DNA of 64,000 nt from Pseudoflavonifractor gallinarum (GCF_014982855.1 NZ_JADCKF010000008.1:108165-172164); one strand, 5' to 3'. Positions 1-9,143 are shown, numbered from the stretch's first letter. Notes: generated from the letters alone by a model not told the origin. Program-made: numbers and translations.

Positions 1-505
1 CGGTGGAGACCACCGGGATGTAGCCCTGCTGGAGGCAGTCCCGCACCGGGTCGGGATTGACCTTGACGATCTCGCCCACCAGGCCGTACTTCTCGTCCAG
101 CTTCTGGGCCTGGAAGAGGCCCGCGTCCATGCCGCACAGGCCGATGGCGTGGCCGCCCCGGCGGTTGAGGGTGGCCACCAGGTTCTTGTTCACCTTGCCG
201 CAGAGCACCTGCTGGACGATGTCCATGGTCTCCTCGTCGGTGTAGCGCAGGCCGTCCACAAAGCGGGACTCCTTGCCGATCTTGCGGAGCATCTCCGAGA
301 TCTCGGGCCCGCCGCCGTGGACCACCACCACATGGATGCCCACCAGGTGGAGCAGGATGATGTCGCTGATGACGGCCCGGCGCAGCTCGTCGGAGATCAT
401 GGCGTTTCCGCCGTATTTGACCACGATGGTCTTACCGTAAAATTTCTGGATATAGGGCAGAGCTTCGGCCAGCACCGTGGCTCTGGTCACAACAGGGTCA
501 GACAT
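1..505 (-). CDS. argB: Acetylglutamate kinase, 3' part beyond window
   Basis: Phosphorylates N-acetylglutamate with ATP, the second step of the acetylated arginine pathway, in the cytoplasm. About 168 N-terminal residues are visible; the gene runs off the left edge. The N-terminus has the kinase nucleotide loop KYGGNAM at residues 30-36 and a second glycine-rich motif HGGGPEI near residue 64, both typical of the amino-acid kinase family. The start is the ATG at 503-505. It is 20 bp downstream of argJ on the same strand, so it belongs to the argG-H-C-J-B transcript. The family and context agree, so the identification is firm; allosteric regulation by arginine cannot be judged because the C-terminus is missing. 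Confidence 0.95.
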   Translation of the reverse strand, partial: MSDPVVTRATVLAEALPYIQKFYGKTIVVKYGGNAMISDELRRAVISDIILLHLVGIHVVVVHGGGPEISEMLRKIGKESRFVDGLRYTDEETMDIVQQVLCGKVNKNLVATLNRRGGHAIGLCGMDAGLFQAQKLDEKYGLVGEIVKVNPDPVRDCLQQGYIPVVST

Positions 506-525
506 TTGGAATCCTTCTTTCCCGA

Positions 526-1749
526 TCAGGTGCGGTAATCGCCGTTGATCTTCACATAGTCATAGGTCAGGTCGCAGCCCCAGCAGGTGGCCTCGTGCTC
601 TCCCTCGTGGAGGCAGATGTCGATGATCACCTCGTCCTGGGAGAGGATGCTCTTGGCGGCCTCCTCGTCGAAGTCCAGGCCCATGCCCTGCTGGCAGACC
701 AGCACCTCGCCCACGGCGGAGGCAAATTTCACATCCACGTACTCGGGACGGAAGGGGGCCTTGGAGTAGCCCATGGCGCACAGGACCCGGCCCCAGTTGG
801 CGTCGGTGCCGAACATGGCGGCCTTCACCAGGGGGGAGCCCACCACCGCCTTGCTCAGGCGCTCGGCGCTCTCCTCGCTGCGGGCCTCATGGACGGTGCA
901 GGTGATGAGGCGGCTGGCGCCCTCGCCGTCGCCGGCGATGCAGCGGGCCAGATACTCACAGACCTGGTGCAGGGCCTTGCGGAAGACGGTATAGCTGTCA
1001 TCCTTCCACTCGATGAGGGGATTTTCCGCCATGCCGTTGGCCAGCACCACGCACATGTCGTTGGTGGAGGTGTCCCCGTCCACCGTCACCCGGTTGAAGG
1101 TCTTGGGCACCACCTCGTGGAGGGCATCGGAGAGCAGCTCGCCGGTGATGGCACAGTCGGTGGTGATGAAGCAGAGCATGGTTCCCATGTTGGGGTGGAT
1201 CATGCCGGAGCCCTTGGCGATGGCGCCCATGGTCACGGTCTTGCCGCCCAGAGTGAAGGAGATGGCGATCTCCTTCTTGCTGGTGTCGGTGGTCATGATG
1301 GCGTGGGCCGCCGCGTCGGAGCCCTCGGGGCCGTCGGTGAGTCCGGCCGCCACCTCGGGCATTCCTCGCTCGATGGCGGCAATGTTGATGGTCTGGCCGA
1401 TGACACCGGTGGAGGCCACCACAAAGTCCGAGGGCTTGTGGCCAGTGGCCTGGGCGGCGTACTGGCTCATAAGCTCGGCATTCTCATGGCTCTGGGGGCA
1501 GCAGGCGTTGGCGTTTCCGCTGTTGGCCACCACGCCCCAGGCCGTTCCGTCCTCCAGATGGTCCATGGTGACGTAGATGGGGGCCGCCTTGACGCGGTTC
1601 ATGGTGTAGGTGGCCGCCGCCGCACACTCCCGCTCGGAGAGGATGATGGCCAGGTCCTTCTTTTCCAGCTTCTTGCTCTTGACGCCGCAGTGAACGCCCC
1701 AGGCCCGAAAGCCCTTGGCTGCGGTCACGCCGCCGTTGATCTGCTTCAT
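526..1749 (-). CDS. argJ: Bifunctional ornithine acetyltransferase/N-acetylglutamate synthase
   Basis: Transfers the acetyl group from N-acetylornithine to glutamate, recycling acetate in arginine synthesis; many homologues also use acetyl-CoA. The 407-residue length is normal for ArgJ. The self-cleavage site is visible as KGSGMIHPNMGTML at residues 179-192, with Thr190 as the expected new N-terminal nucleophile; the residue before it is Gly rather than the commoner Ala. ArgJ makes a separate argE/argA unnecessary, and neither is seen here. It follows argC after about 66 bp and precedes argB by 20 bp. Whether it is mono- or bifunctional cannot be decided from sequence. Confidence 0.95.
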   Translation of the reverse strand: MKQINGGVTAAKGFRAWGVHCGVKSKKLEKKDLAIILSERECAAAATYTMNRVKAAPIYVTMDHLEDGTAWGVVANSGNANACCPQSHENAELMSQYAAQATGHKPSDFVVASTGVIGQTINIAAIERGMPEVAAGLTDGPEGSDAAAHAIMTTDTSKKEIAISFTLGGKTVTMGAIAKGSGMIHPNMGTMLCFITTDCAITGELLSDALHEVVPKTFNRVTVDGDTSTNDMCVVLANGMAENPLIEWKDDSYTVFRKALHQVCEYLARCIAGDGEGASRLITCTVHEARSEESAERLSKAVVGSPLVKAAMFGTDANWGRVLCAMGYSKAPFRPEYVDVKFASAVGEVLVCQQGMGLDFDEEAAKSILSQDEVIIDICLHEGEHEATCWGCDLTYDYVKINGDYRT

Positions 1750-1815
1750 AACCTTATGTCCTTCCCTTCTGTGGGGGAACGAAGGGTGCGCTGTCTCCAG
1801 CTTCCCTTCTTCCGC

Positions 1816-2757
1816 TCAGTCCAAATGGAGCCCGGTGGTCTCGTCCAGGCCCAACATGATATTCATATTCTGTACCGCCGCGCCCGATGCACCCTTGCCC
1901 AGGTTGTCGAAGAGGGCGGTGACGATGGTCTGCTCCTCATGGCCGCAGACCACCAGCTCCAGCCGGTCGCTTCCGGCCAGGGCGTTGGCGGGGAGCATTC
2001 CGCCCTCCTCCTCATAGCGCACCGAGATCAGCTTCTGTCCGGCGTAGTAGGCCATGAGGATGTGGTAGATCTCCTTGGCCGTGGGCTGCCCCAGCAGATA
2101 CTTGTTGTGGAGCATGATCGTGGTGGCCATGCCCTTGTAGTAGTCGTCCACCACCGGGCAGAAGACCGGAGGCTGGTCCAGCCCGGAGATCTTCCGCATC
2201 TCATTGAGATGCTTGTGGCGCAGGTTGGTGCCGTAGATCCGGGGGCTGTACAGGTCCTTCCCCTTCTCCCCGCTCTCGTACTCCGCGATCATCTTCTTGC
2301 CCCCGCCGGAGTAGCCGGTCAGGGAGTAGCAGGTGAGCGGGTAGTCCTTGGGCAGGATGTGGAGGGAGACCAGGGGCATGGTGGAGGAGAGAAAGCCCGT
2401 GGCATGGCACCCGGGATTGGCCACCCGGGCGGCCTGTCCGATGACCTCGCCGGGATAGCGGTAAAACTCCGGGAAGCCGTAGACCCATCCCTTGGCGGTG
2501 CGGTGGGCGGTGGAGGCGTCAATGACCCGGGTGTGGTCATTCTCGATGAGGGCCACCGCCTCCTTGGCCGCCGCGTCGGGCAGGCAGAGGAAAACCAGGT
2601 CGGCCGCGTTGAGGAGCTTCTTCCGCTCCTCCACGTCCTTGCGCTTTTCCTCGTCGATGAGCAGGAGGTCAATGTCCTCCCGCGCGCCCAGGCGCTCATA
2701 GATCTGAAGGCCGGTGGTGCCTTCCTTGCCGTCGATATATACCTTTGGTTTATTCAT
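1816..2757 (-). CDS. argC: N-acetyl-gamma-glutamyl-phosphate reductase (short type)
   Basis: NADPH-dependent reduction of acetylglutamyl phosphate to the semialdehyde, third step of arginine synthesis. At 313 residues it is the short (type 2) form of the enzyme rather than the roughly 345-residue form of Bacillus and E. coli. The N-terminus has a nucleotide-binding beginning (VYIDGKEGTTGLQI, residues 6-19). The catalytic cysteine is Cys117 in NPGCHATGF. The gene lies 96 bp after argH on the same strand and before argJ. The identification is firm; the start ATG at 2757 is the only one that keeps the Rossmann strand. Confidence 0.95.
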   Translation of the reverse strand: MNKPKVYIDGKEGTTGLQIYERLGAREDIDLLLIDEEKRKDVEERKKLLNAADLVFLCLPDAAAKEAVALIENDHTRVIDASTAHRTAKGWVYGFPEFYRYPGEVIGQAARVANPGCHATGFLSSTMPLVSLHILPKDYPLTCYSLTGYSGGGKKMIAEYESGEKGKDLYSPRIYGTNLRHKHLNEMRKISGLDQPPVFCPVVDDYYKGMATTIMLHNKYLLGQPTAKEIYHILMAYYAGQKLISVRYEEEGGMLPANALAGSDRLELVVCGHEEQTIVTALFDNLGKGASGAAVQNMNIMLGLDETTGLHLD

Positions 2758-2853
2758 AGAAACACCCCATTTTCTCGGTTTGCCGCGTAGACAGTTTCAT
2801 AGTACGGCAGCCGAGCGAGGATTTCAACCTCAAACCTGTTACAGTCTGGTTTC

Positions 2854-4239
2854 TCAGCCCTTCTTCCGCTGGGCCAGGAAGTCCTTGATGTGGTCGATCT
2901 GCTGCTGCACGCTCTCGGCGGAGGGACCGCCGTAGACCTGGCGTCCGTTGACGCAGGTGTTGAGCTCCAGGGCCTGGTAGACATCCTCCTCGAAGATGGG
3001 CGAGACCGCCTTGAAGTCCTTCAGGGGCAAGGTGTCCAGGGTCTCACCGGCCTTGATGCAGAAGTTGACCAGCTTGCCCACGATCATGTAGGCCTCCCGG
3101 AAGGGCATTCCCTTCTTGACCAGGTAGTCGGCGCAGTCGGTGGCGTTGATGAAGCCGCCGGAGGCCGCCGCGCGCATGTTCTTCTCCTTGACGGTGAGGG
3201 TGTCCAGCATGGCGGCAAAGACGGGGATGCACAGCTCCACCGTGTCGATGGCGTCGAAGACCGGCTCCTTGTCCTCCTGCATGTCCTTGTTGTAGGCCAG
3301 AGGCAGGCCCTTCATCACGGTCAGCAGGGTGATGAGGGAGCCGTACACCCGCCCGGTCTTGCCCCGGACCAGCTCGGCCACGTCGGGGTTCTTCTTCTGG
3401 GGCATGATGGAGGAACCGGTGGAGTAGGCGTCGTCCAGCTCCACATACTTGAACTCCCAGGAGCACCAGAGGATGATCTCCTCCGAGAAACGGGACAGGT
3501 GCATCATCAGAATGGAGCAGGCCGACAGGAACTCAATGGCAAAGTCCCGGTCGGACACCGAGTCCATGGAGTTGTCGGTGGGGCACCGGAAGCCCAGGGC
3601 CGCCGCGGTCTGGAACCGGTCCACCGGATAGGTGGAGGTGGCCAGGGCGCCCGCGCCCAAGGGGCACTCGTCCATCCGCTCCAGGCAGTCCTCCAGGCGG
3701 GTGATGTCCCGCTTGAGCATGTTGGCGTAGGCCATCATGTAGTGGGCGAAGGTGGTGGGCTGGGCCCGCTGGAGGTGGGTGTAGCCCGGCATGACGGTGT
3801 GGAGGTTGGCCTGGGCCTTTTTCACCAGCACCTCCTCCAGGTCCTGGATCATGCCGATGATGACGGGGATCTCCTTCTTCACATAGAGCCGGAAGTCCAC
3901 CGCCACCTGGTCGTTCCGGCTGCGGGCGGTGTGCAGCCGCTTGCCGGTCTGGCCGATGCGCTGGGTGAGGAGGGACTCGATGTTCATGTGGATGTCCTCG
4001 TTCTCCATGGAGAACTCCACCTGATCGGCCTCCACGTCGGCCAGGATGGCCTTGAGCCCGTCGATGATCTTCTCGGCCTCATGGGCCTCGATGATGCCGG
4101 TCTTTCCCAGCATGGCCGCGTGGGCCATGGAGCCTGCGATGTCCTCCTTGTAGAGACGGGCGTCGAAGGAAATGGACGAGTTAAAGTCATTTACCAGGGT
4201 ATCGGTTTCCTTCTGGAACCGTCCTGCCCACAATTTCAT
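2854..4239 (-). CDS. argH: Argininosuccinate lyase
   Basis: Cleaves argininosuccinate to arginine and fumarate, the last step of arginine synthesis. The 461-residue protein has the fumarase/aspartase signature GSSIMPQKKNP at residues 275-285, which carries the catalytic serine loop, plus the TARSRNDQ motif (104-111) and the TH motif (154-155) that complete the tetrameric active site. It is second in the operon, after argG, separated from it by a 217-bp gap that holds a hairpin-rich repeat copy. Confident call. Confidence 0.96.
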   Translation of the reverse strand: MKLWAGRFQKETDTLVNDFNSSISFDARLYKEDIAGSMAHAAMLGKTGIIEAHEAEKIIDGLKAILADVEADQVEFSMENEDIHMNIESLLTQRIGQTGKRLHTARSRNDQVAVDFRLYVKKEIPVIIGMIQDLEEVLVKKAQANLHTVMPGYTHLQRAQPTTFAHYMMAYANMLKRDITRLEDCLERMDECPLGAGALATSTYPVDRFQTAAALGFRCPTDNSMDSVSDRDFAIEFLSACSILMMHLSRFSEEIILWCSWEFKYVELDDAYSTGSSIMPQKKNPDVAELVRGKTGRVYGSLITLLTVMKGLPLAYNKDMQEDKEPVFDAIDTVELCIPVFAAMLDTLTVKEKNMRAAASGGFINATDCADYLVKKGMPFREAYMIVGKLVNFCIKAGETLDTLPLKDFKAVSPIFEEDVYQALELNTCVNGRQVYGGPSAESVQQQIDHIKDFLAQRKKG

Positions 4240-4277
4240 GCTGGTTACCTCATTTCTCTTTCATCGGGTTAGTGTTT

Positions 4278-4436
4278 TCTCAAAAATGCAGGCATTTTTG
4301 AGAGGGGATACAGCCCCCTGCGTCGCGCGCGCAAAGCGCGCACGCTTGTGGGCTGAGAAGTGTTTTTTCCGAGGCACATGTCCTCGGAAAAAACGGATTT
4401 CGATTTTCTTTCGCCGCCTGCGGGAGGCGAAACTCT
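4278..4436. repeat. Degenerate copy (A) of hairpin-rich dispersed element
   Basis: This non-coding stretch between argG and argH is a shortened relative of the elements at 32029-32267 and 50886-51120. Its hairpins are: TCTCAAAAATGC 4278-4289 with 4292-4303; CAGCCC 4311-4316 with GGGCTG 4350-4355, enclosing GCGCGC 4327-4332 with 4336-4341; a 13-bp stem 4362-4374 with 4382-4394; and TTTCGCC 4409-4415 with GGCGAAA 4426-4432. Several stems differ in sequence from the other copies but stay paired. It lacks the first hairpin and the tail of the full copies and has no flanking duplication. It may also affect argG-argH read-through. Confidence 0.8.
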
Positions 4437-4456
4437 GCCGAGGGCTGAATGCCGTC

Positions 4457-5674
4457 TTACTTCAGCTTTCCCTGGTCCCGCAGGGCCAGGATGGTGTCGG
4501 GCAGGCCCCAGAGGTTGATAAAGCCGGTGGCGTCGTTCTGGTTGTAATCGCTCTCCTGGAAGGTGACGATGTCCTCGGAGTAGAGGGTGTCGGGAGAGGT
4601 GACGCCGGAGGTGATGATGTTGCCCTTGTAGAGCTTGAGCTTCACCTGGCCGGTGACGTACTTCTGGGTCTCAGCGGCGAAGGCGGAGAGGGCCTCCCGC
4701 ACGGGGGTGAACCACTTGCCGTTGTAGACCAGATCGGCGAAGTCCACTGCCAGCTTCTGCTTCATGTGCTTGGTGTCCTTGTCGATGGTGATCATCTCCA
4801 GCACCTCGTGGGCCCGGTAGAGGATGGCGCCGCCGGGGGTCTCGTACACGCCCCGGTCCTTCATGCCGGTCATCCGGTTCTCCACGATGTCCAGCAGGCC
4901 GATGCCGTTCTTGCCGCCCAGGTCGTTGAGCTTGCGGATGATGTCGGAGGCCTTCATCTTCTCACCGTCCACGGCCACGGGCCAGCCCTTCTCAAAGTCG
5001 ATGGTCACATAGGTGGCCTCGTCGGGGGCCATGGCGGGAGAGACGCCCATCTCCAGGAAGCCGGGCTTGTCGTACTGGGGCTCGCTGGCGGGATCCTCCA
5101 GGTCCAGGCCCTCGTGGGAGAGGTGCCACAGGTTCTTGTCCTTGGAGTAGCTGGTCTCCCGGCTGATCTTCAGGGGCACGTTGTGGGCCTCGGCGTAGTC
5201 GATCTCTTCGTTGCGGCTCTTGATGTCCCACTCTCTCCAGGGGGCGATGATCTTCATCTCGGGGGCGAAGCGCTTGATGGCCAGCTCAAACCGGATCTGG
5301 TCGTTGCCCTTGCCGGTGCAGCCGTGGGCGATGGCGTCGGCCCCTTCCTTCTTGGCGATCTCCACCAGGCCCTTGGCGATGATGGGCCGGGCAAAGGCGG
5401 TGCCCAGCAGATAGTCCTCGTACTTGGCGCCCATCATCATGGAGGGGATGATGACATCGTCTACCATCTCATCCACCAGATCCAGCACATACAGCTTGGA
5501 AGCGCCGGTCTTGATGGCCTTCTCCTCCAGGCCCTCCAGCTCGTCATTCTGGCCCACGTCGCCGGCCACGGCGATGATCTCGGGGTTGTTGTAGTGCTCC
5601 TTCAGCCAGGGGATGATGATGGACGTATCCAGACCGCCGGAGTAGGCGAGGACAACTTTCTTGATCTCAGACAT
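4457..5674 (-). CDS. argG: Argininosuccinate synthase
   Basis: Condenses citrulline and aspartate with ATP to argininosuccinate. The 405-residue protein begins with the ATP-pyrophosphatase loop AYSGGLDTS at residues 10-18 and has the family motifs [10 protein letters not shown] and [10 protein letters not shown]. The start is the ATG at 5672-5674, preceded by AGGAGGT; an in-frame extension to 5764 overlaps the promoter and is rejected. It is the first gene of the arg block. The promoter at 5729-5757 and ArgR-like boxes just upstream suggest arginine repression of the whole operon. Confidence 0.96.
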   Translation of the reverse strand: MSEIKKVVLAYSGGLDTSIIIPWLKEHYNNPEIIAVAGDVGQNDELEGLEEKAIKTGASKLYVLDLVDEMVDDVIIPSMMMGAKYEDYLLGTAFARPIIAKGLVEIAKKEGADAIAHGCTGKGNDQIRFELAIKRFAPEMKIIAPWREWDIKSRNEEIDYAEAHNVPLKISRETSYSKDKNLWHLSHEGLDLEDPASEPQYDKPGFLEMGVSPAMAPDEATYVTIDFEKGWPVAVDGEKMKASDIIRKLNDLGGKNGIGLLDIVENRMTGMKDRGVYETPGGAILYRAHEVLEMITIDKDTKHMKQKLAVDFADLVYNGKWFTPVREALSAFAAETQKYVTGQVKLKLYKGNIITSGVTSPDTLYSEDIVTFQESDYNQNDATGFINLWGLPDTILALRDQGKLK

Positions 5675-5728
5675 TGTAATGACCTCCTGTGAGGCGGCCG
5701 CTCCGGCCGTCTTCCTGATGTTGGCATC

Positions 5729-5757
5729 ATTATACTCCCAGCAGAATAAAAATGCAA
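5729..5757 (-). promoter_or_regulatory. Sigma-A type promoter of the arg operon
   Basis: Read on the minus strand: -35 TTGCAT (5752-5757), 17-bp spacer, -10 TATAAT (5729-5734). It lies 55 bp upstream of the argG start codon. Confidence 0.8.
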
Positions 5758-5766
5758 CTGTCATTT

Positions 5767-5840
5767 TGCATAATTATTCTTATATCTCCCATTTTATTTG
5801 AATATAATTTTAAATATTCATTTTATAGTGAATATTTCAG
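5767..5840 (-). promoter_or_regulatory. Cluster of ArgR-like operator boxes
   Basis: Three AT-rich dyads resemble the ARG box (TGAAT-WWWW-ATTCA): TGCATAATTATTCT at 5767-5780, a TGAAT...ATTCA pair with a wide spacer at 5799-5820, and a half-site TGAATATTTC at 5829-5838. The first abuts the -35 of the argG promoter, the usual place for arginine repression. No argR gene is in the window, so this is inference. Confidence 0.5.
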
Positions 5841-5894
5841 AATGTACTCCCCTGGCGCACACTCTGGAATATACGTTTTTATTCTGCATGCCAT

Positions 5895-5934
5895 GAAAAA
5901 AGCGGCGCGGCCCTCCGAAGAGAGCCGCGCCGCC
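5895..5934 (-). terminator. Intrinsic terminator of zinc-ribbon gene
   Basis: Stem GCGGCGCGGC (5902-5911) with GCCGCGCCGC (5924-5933), followed on the minus strand by a run of T (5895-5901). Confidence 0.85.
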
Positions 5935-5940
5935 GCGCTG

Positions 5941-6645
5941 TCACATATGGAACCGCCGCCGGACCTCCTCCCGCAGGGAGGGGATCCGCCGTACGATGAT
6001 GAGCGGAATGACCAGCGCCACGCAGATGGTGAAAACCACCAGGGACCAGCTGGGCCCCCAGGCCCCGTGGATAAACCGGTCGATGAGCAGCTCCGTGCCC
6101 ACCAGGAAGGCCCCGATCGTGCCCACCAGCAGCGTGACCGTGGTCAGGATGGAGCGCCGTCCTCCCCCCAGTATCAGCCCCAGGAAGAGAACACAGGCCC
6201 CGCCCCACAGCACGATGGGCAGTGCCAGGCCCAGGTACCACACCATTCCGTCCAGGTCTATGGCGATGAGGAGCAAATACACCCCCACCGCCGCCACATC
6301 CAGCACCAGCCGGATCAGCAGCGGCATCCCCCGCAGCAGAAGCGGCGGGACAAACCACAGCCACAGCATGATGGCCGCCCCCACCACGTAGAGGGACCAG
6401 GTCCGCTCCGCCGGGAGGAAGATGTTCAAAATGGCGCAGCACACCGACACCGACACCAGCATGGCTGAGATCAGCACGGCCAGCTCCCACTTGGAAACCG
6501 GGGCCACCTCGCCCCGCTCCGTGGGAAAGGGCTTGGGGGAGACGGTATCCACCGGCTGCTTCGGGTTGACCACCGGCGTATGGCACAGAGGGCAGAAGGA
6601 GGCCGTTCCATCCAGCTCTACCCCGCAGTTGACGCAATAGGACAT
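5941..6645 (-). CDS. Zinc-ribbon multi-pass membrane protein, DUF6320-like
   Basis: A 234-residue protein of unknown function. The N-terminus is a zinc ribbon with CxxC at residues 4-7 and 18-21. After a short linker come about six hydrophobic segments (roughly residues 55-220), so it is an inner-membrane protein with a cytoplasmic metal-binding head. The arrangement fits the DUF6320 type found in Clostridia. It lies 30 bp downstream of the acyltransferase gene on the same strand and is probably co-transcribed. I infer a shared role with the acyltransferase and the divergent hydrolase, perhaps in lipid or acyl-ester turnover, but nothing in the sequence shows the substrate. Confidence 0.75.
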   Translation of the reverse strand: MSYCVNCGVELDGTASFCPLCHTPVVNPKQPVDTVSPKPFPTERGEVAPVSKWELAVLISAMLVSVSVCCAILNIFLPAERTWSLYVVGAAIMLWLWFVPPLLLRGMPLLIRLVLDVAAVGVYLLLIAIDLDGMVWYLGLALPIVLWGGACVLFLGLILGGGRRSILTTVTLLVGTIGAFLVGTELLIDRFIHGAWGPSWSLVVFTICVALVIPLIIVRRIPSLREEVRRRFHM

Positions 6646-6675
6646 AGCAGCTTACACCTCGTTTTCACGCAAAAC

Positions 6676-7983
6676 TCAAAACAGCAGCTCGGATTGGACG
6701 CTCCGGTTGCTCTCCACCTTGACGTGGATGCCCTCCCGGACCAGGAAGCGGAAGAACTCCCGCTCGGTGTCGGTCTCCTGAAGGGTCCCGGCGAAGGTGA
6801 TCTCCATGGTATTGCCGTAGCTGATGGAGGCACAGTGGACCCGGGGGTTGGTGGCCTGCCCCAGAATGACCTCCATCCGCCGGATGTGGGGGGCCATCTC
6901 CTCGGGCACGGTGAAGGCGCCGGGATTCGTATAAGTACCGGAATAGGGCCGGGTCCCCGCCAGGCGGTAGCTCAGGGCCATGACGGGATTTTTCAGCCAG
7001 ATGGGGATGAGCTGAAGGGCCCGGTTGGTCTGGAAGCGGACATTTCCCGTCAGCAGGGCCTGCATCTCCTGCCGGTTGATGTGCAGGCGCATATAGTGGT
7101 GGACCTGAGAGAGGATCTCCGGGAAGGTATACTCCCCCAGGGAAGGGTCGATGCAGGGCCGCACCGTCAGGATGAAGTTGCGCAGGGTCTCCGACGGGAA
7201 CCAGGGCCGCAGATTGATGGGGATGGCCAGCGCCACCGGCTTGGGATGGCGGGGCTCCTCCCTGGCCTGATTCTCCAGAATGACCTTCAGCAGCGCGCCG
7301 GTCAGATACTCCGTGATGGACACGCCGTAGGACTTGGCCCGGGCCTTGAGCTGGTCCACCGGGACGAAGCCCATGGTCACATTCAGCGTATAGAAGGGCT
7401 CCGGCGTGCCGGTGTTCTGGAAGGCCTTCTTCCCGATCCCGGCCCGCAGGGAACGGACCGTGGCATAGCGGGCATAGGCATCCTCCAGTTCCTCCCGGTG
7501 GGGGGGCTCCTCCACGTCCAGAATGCCCGGACCGTTGGGGATGGCATGCCCCATCTCCCGCAGGTACACGGCCAGAAGGGTGCGGAAAAAGACCAGTGCG
7601 CCCGCCCCGTCCGAGAGGGCGTGAAAGACCTCCAGGGAGATCCGGTGCTCATAGTAGTAAAAGCGCACCAGCCAGCCGTTGTCCTCCCGGAAGCGGACCG
7701 GCTGGCAGGGGTTGGAAATATCCCGTTTCACAAAGGGGCCCGGGGCAGGATTGGGCTCAAAGTAGTACCAGAAGGCCCCTTTTTTGATGTGGACCGCAAA
7801 GCCCGGAAAGCGGGGCATGGTCTTATCCACCGCCCGCTGCAAGGCCTCAGGGTCCACCCGCTCCTCCATCACCGCGGAAAAGCGGTAGATGGCGGAATAG
7901 TTTTCCTTTTGGATCGCGGAGTAGAGCACGCCGGCATTGTCCAGCTTATACCACTGCTTCTCTCTGCGTTCTCTGGGAGCCAT
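6676..7983 (-). CDS. Condensation-domain acyltransferase (alcohol acetyltransferase-like)
   Basis: A 435-residue protein resembling the chloramphenicol-acetyltransferase/condensation superfamily. The catalytic HHxxxDG-type motif appears as HALSDGAG at residues 121-128, and a long second half carries the DFGWG-like part of the fold less clearly. No carrier-protein or adenylation domain is attached, so it is a stand-alone acyltransferase; donor and acceptor are unknown. The start is ATG 7981-7983, preceded by AGGAGGTGA; an upstream in-frame ATG at 8025 has no such site. It is divergent from the alpha/beta hydrolase gene, with a 194-bp shared promoter region. Confidence 0.75.
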   Translation of the reverse strand: MAPRERREKQWYKLDNAGVLYSAIQKENYSAIYRFSAVMEERVDPEALQRAVDKTMPRFPGFAVHIKKGAFWYYFEPNPAPGPFVKRDISNPCQPVRFREDNGWLVRFYYYEHRISLEVFHALSDGAGALVFFRTLLAVYLREMGHAIPNGPGILDVEEPPHREELEDAYARYATVRSLRAGIGKKAFQNTGTPEPFYTLNVTMGFVPVDQLKARAKSYGVSITEYLTGALLKVILENQAREEPRHPKPVALAIPINLRPWFPSETLRNFILTVRPCIDPSLGEYTFPEILSQVHHYMRLHINRQEMQALLTGNVRFQTNRALQLIPIWLKNPVMALSYRLAGTRPYSGTYTNPGAFTVPEEMAPHIRRMEVILGQATNPRVHCASISYGNTMEITFAGTLQETDTEREFFRFLVREGIHVKVESNRSVQSELLF

Positions 7984-8177
7984 TCGGTCACCTCCTCTTG
8001 GATCAGATCGCTTCTTGCTTTTCATTTTATCACCCCCGTATGGAAACTACAAGGGGAATTGGACGAAGGGAGGTTTGGTACTGTTACGCCTCCCCCTTCT
8101 GTGGTATAATAGCCGCAAAGCGTCTATTACCTCTTTTCTATATTACAAGCTCCCACGTACAAGGAGGACCTGTGTCC

Positions 8178-9143
8178 ATGAAACGAACCATGCTCTTCTC
8201 CAAATCCGACCGGGCCCGCTCCGAATCCCGGCGGGCTGAACAGCGGCGCCTGACCGGCATGATGAAGGCCCTCAAGGCTATCCACACCGCCACCTCCCCC
8301 GAGTCTATGGACCCGGAGGATCTGGAGCGCCAGCGCAAGGGGCAGGAGGTCCTGGGCCGCCTGGCCGCCCCCATGGCCGGGATGAGCTGGGAGCCCTTCT
8401 CCCTCTCCGGCATGAATGCGGCCTGGGTCCGGCCCAACCGGGGCCACGACCGCCGCCACGCCATCCTCTACTGCCACGGCGGAGGCTATACCAGCGGCAA
8501 TCTGGGCTATTCCCGCCCCATCGCCTCCAAGCTGGCGGCGGTCACCGGGTATGAGGTCCTCTCCTTTGAATACCGCCTGGCTCCAGAGCACCCCTATCCC
8601 GCCGCGGTGGAGGACGCCATCCGGGCCTGGGACCACCTGATGTACCTGGGCTACGGTGCCCGGGACATCGTGGTGGCCGGAGACTCGGCGGGAGGGAATC
8701 TGGCCCTGGTGCTCACCCACCGGCTCAAGGCCATGGGGCGCAGGCTCCCCGCCTCCCTCATCCTCATGTCCCCCTGGACCGATATGACGGCCAGCGGGCG
8801 CTCCTATCAGGAGCGGGCCGAGCTGGACCCCTCCCTCACGCTGGAGTATATCCAGGCCGTCCGGGGGGCCTATGCCCGGGGGGAGGACTGGACCTCCCCC
8901 TATCTCTCCCCCCTGTTTGGAGATTTCTCCGGCTTTCCGCCCGTCCTCATCCAGGCGGGCACCCACGAGATTCTCCTCTCCGACTCGGTCCGCCTGCGGG
9001 ACCGGCTGGTGGCGGCCGGCATCCCCTGCCGCCTGGAGGTATGGAACGGTATGTGGCACGTCTTTCAGATGTTCCCCATCAAGCGGGCCAACGAGGCCAT
9101 GGAGAGCATCGGCCGCTTCCTGCTGGAACAGCTCTCCATCTGA
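8178..9143 (+). CDS. Alpha/beta hydrolase, hormone-sensitive-lipase type
   Basis: A 321-residue esterase-like protein. It has the HSL-family oxyanion motif HGGG (residues 100-103) and the nucleophile elbow GDSAG with Ser170; the distal acid and His of the triad are likely in the AGTHEILLSD and MWHVF segments. It would hydrolyse an acyl ester in the cytoplasm, as no signal peptide is seen. The start is the ATG at 8178 with AAGGAGG upstream; the longer frame back to 7998 crosses the promoter, whose TATAAT lies at 8105-8110. It is divergent from an acyltransferase, so the pair could make and break the same type of ester (inference). Confidence 0.85.
   Translation: MKRTMLFSKSDRARSESRRAEQRRLTGMMKALKAIHTATSPESMDPEDLERQRKGQEVLGRLAAPMAGMSWEPFSLSGMNAAWVRPNRGHDRRHAILYCHGGGYTSGNLGYSRPIASKLAAVTGYEVLSFEYRLAPEHPYPAAVEDAIRAWDHLMYLGYGARDIVVAGDSAGGNLALVLTHRLKAMGRRLPASLILMSPWTDMTASGRSYQERAELDPSLTLEYIQAVRGAYARGEDWTSPYLSPLFGDFSGFPPVLIQAGTHEILLSDSVRLRDRLVAAGIPCRLEVWNGMWHVFQMFPIKRANEAMESIGRFLLEQLSI

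Noticed and set aside
595..2790. 731-codon open frame on the plus strand, opposite argJ and argC
   Set aside because: It is the antisense shadow of two well-identified genes in GC-rich DNA, has no ribosome site, and its composition (Gly/His/Val-rich) fits no family.
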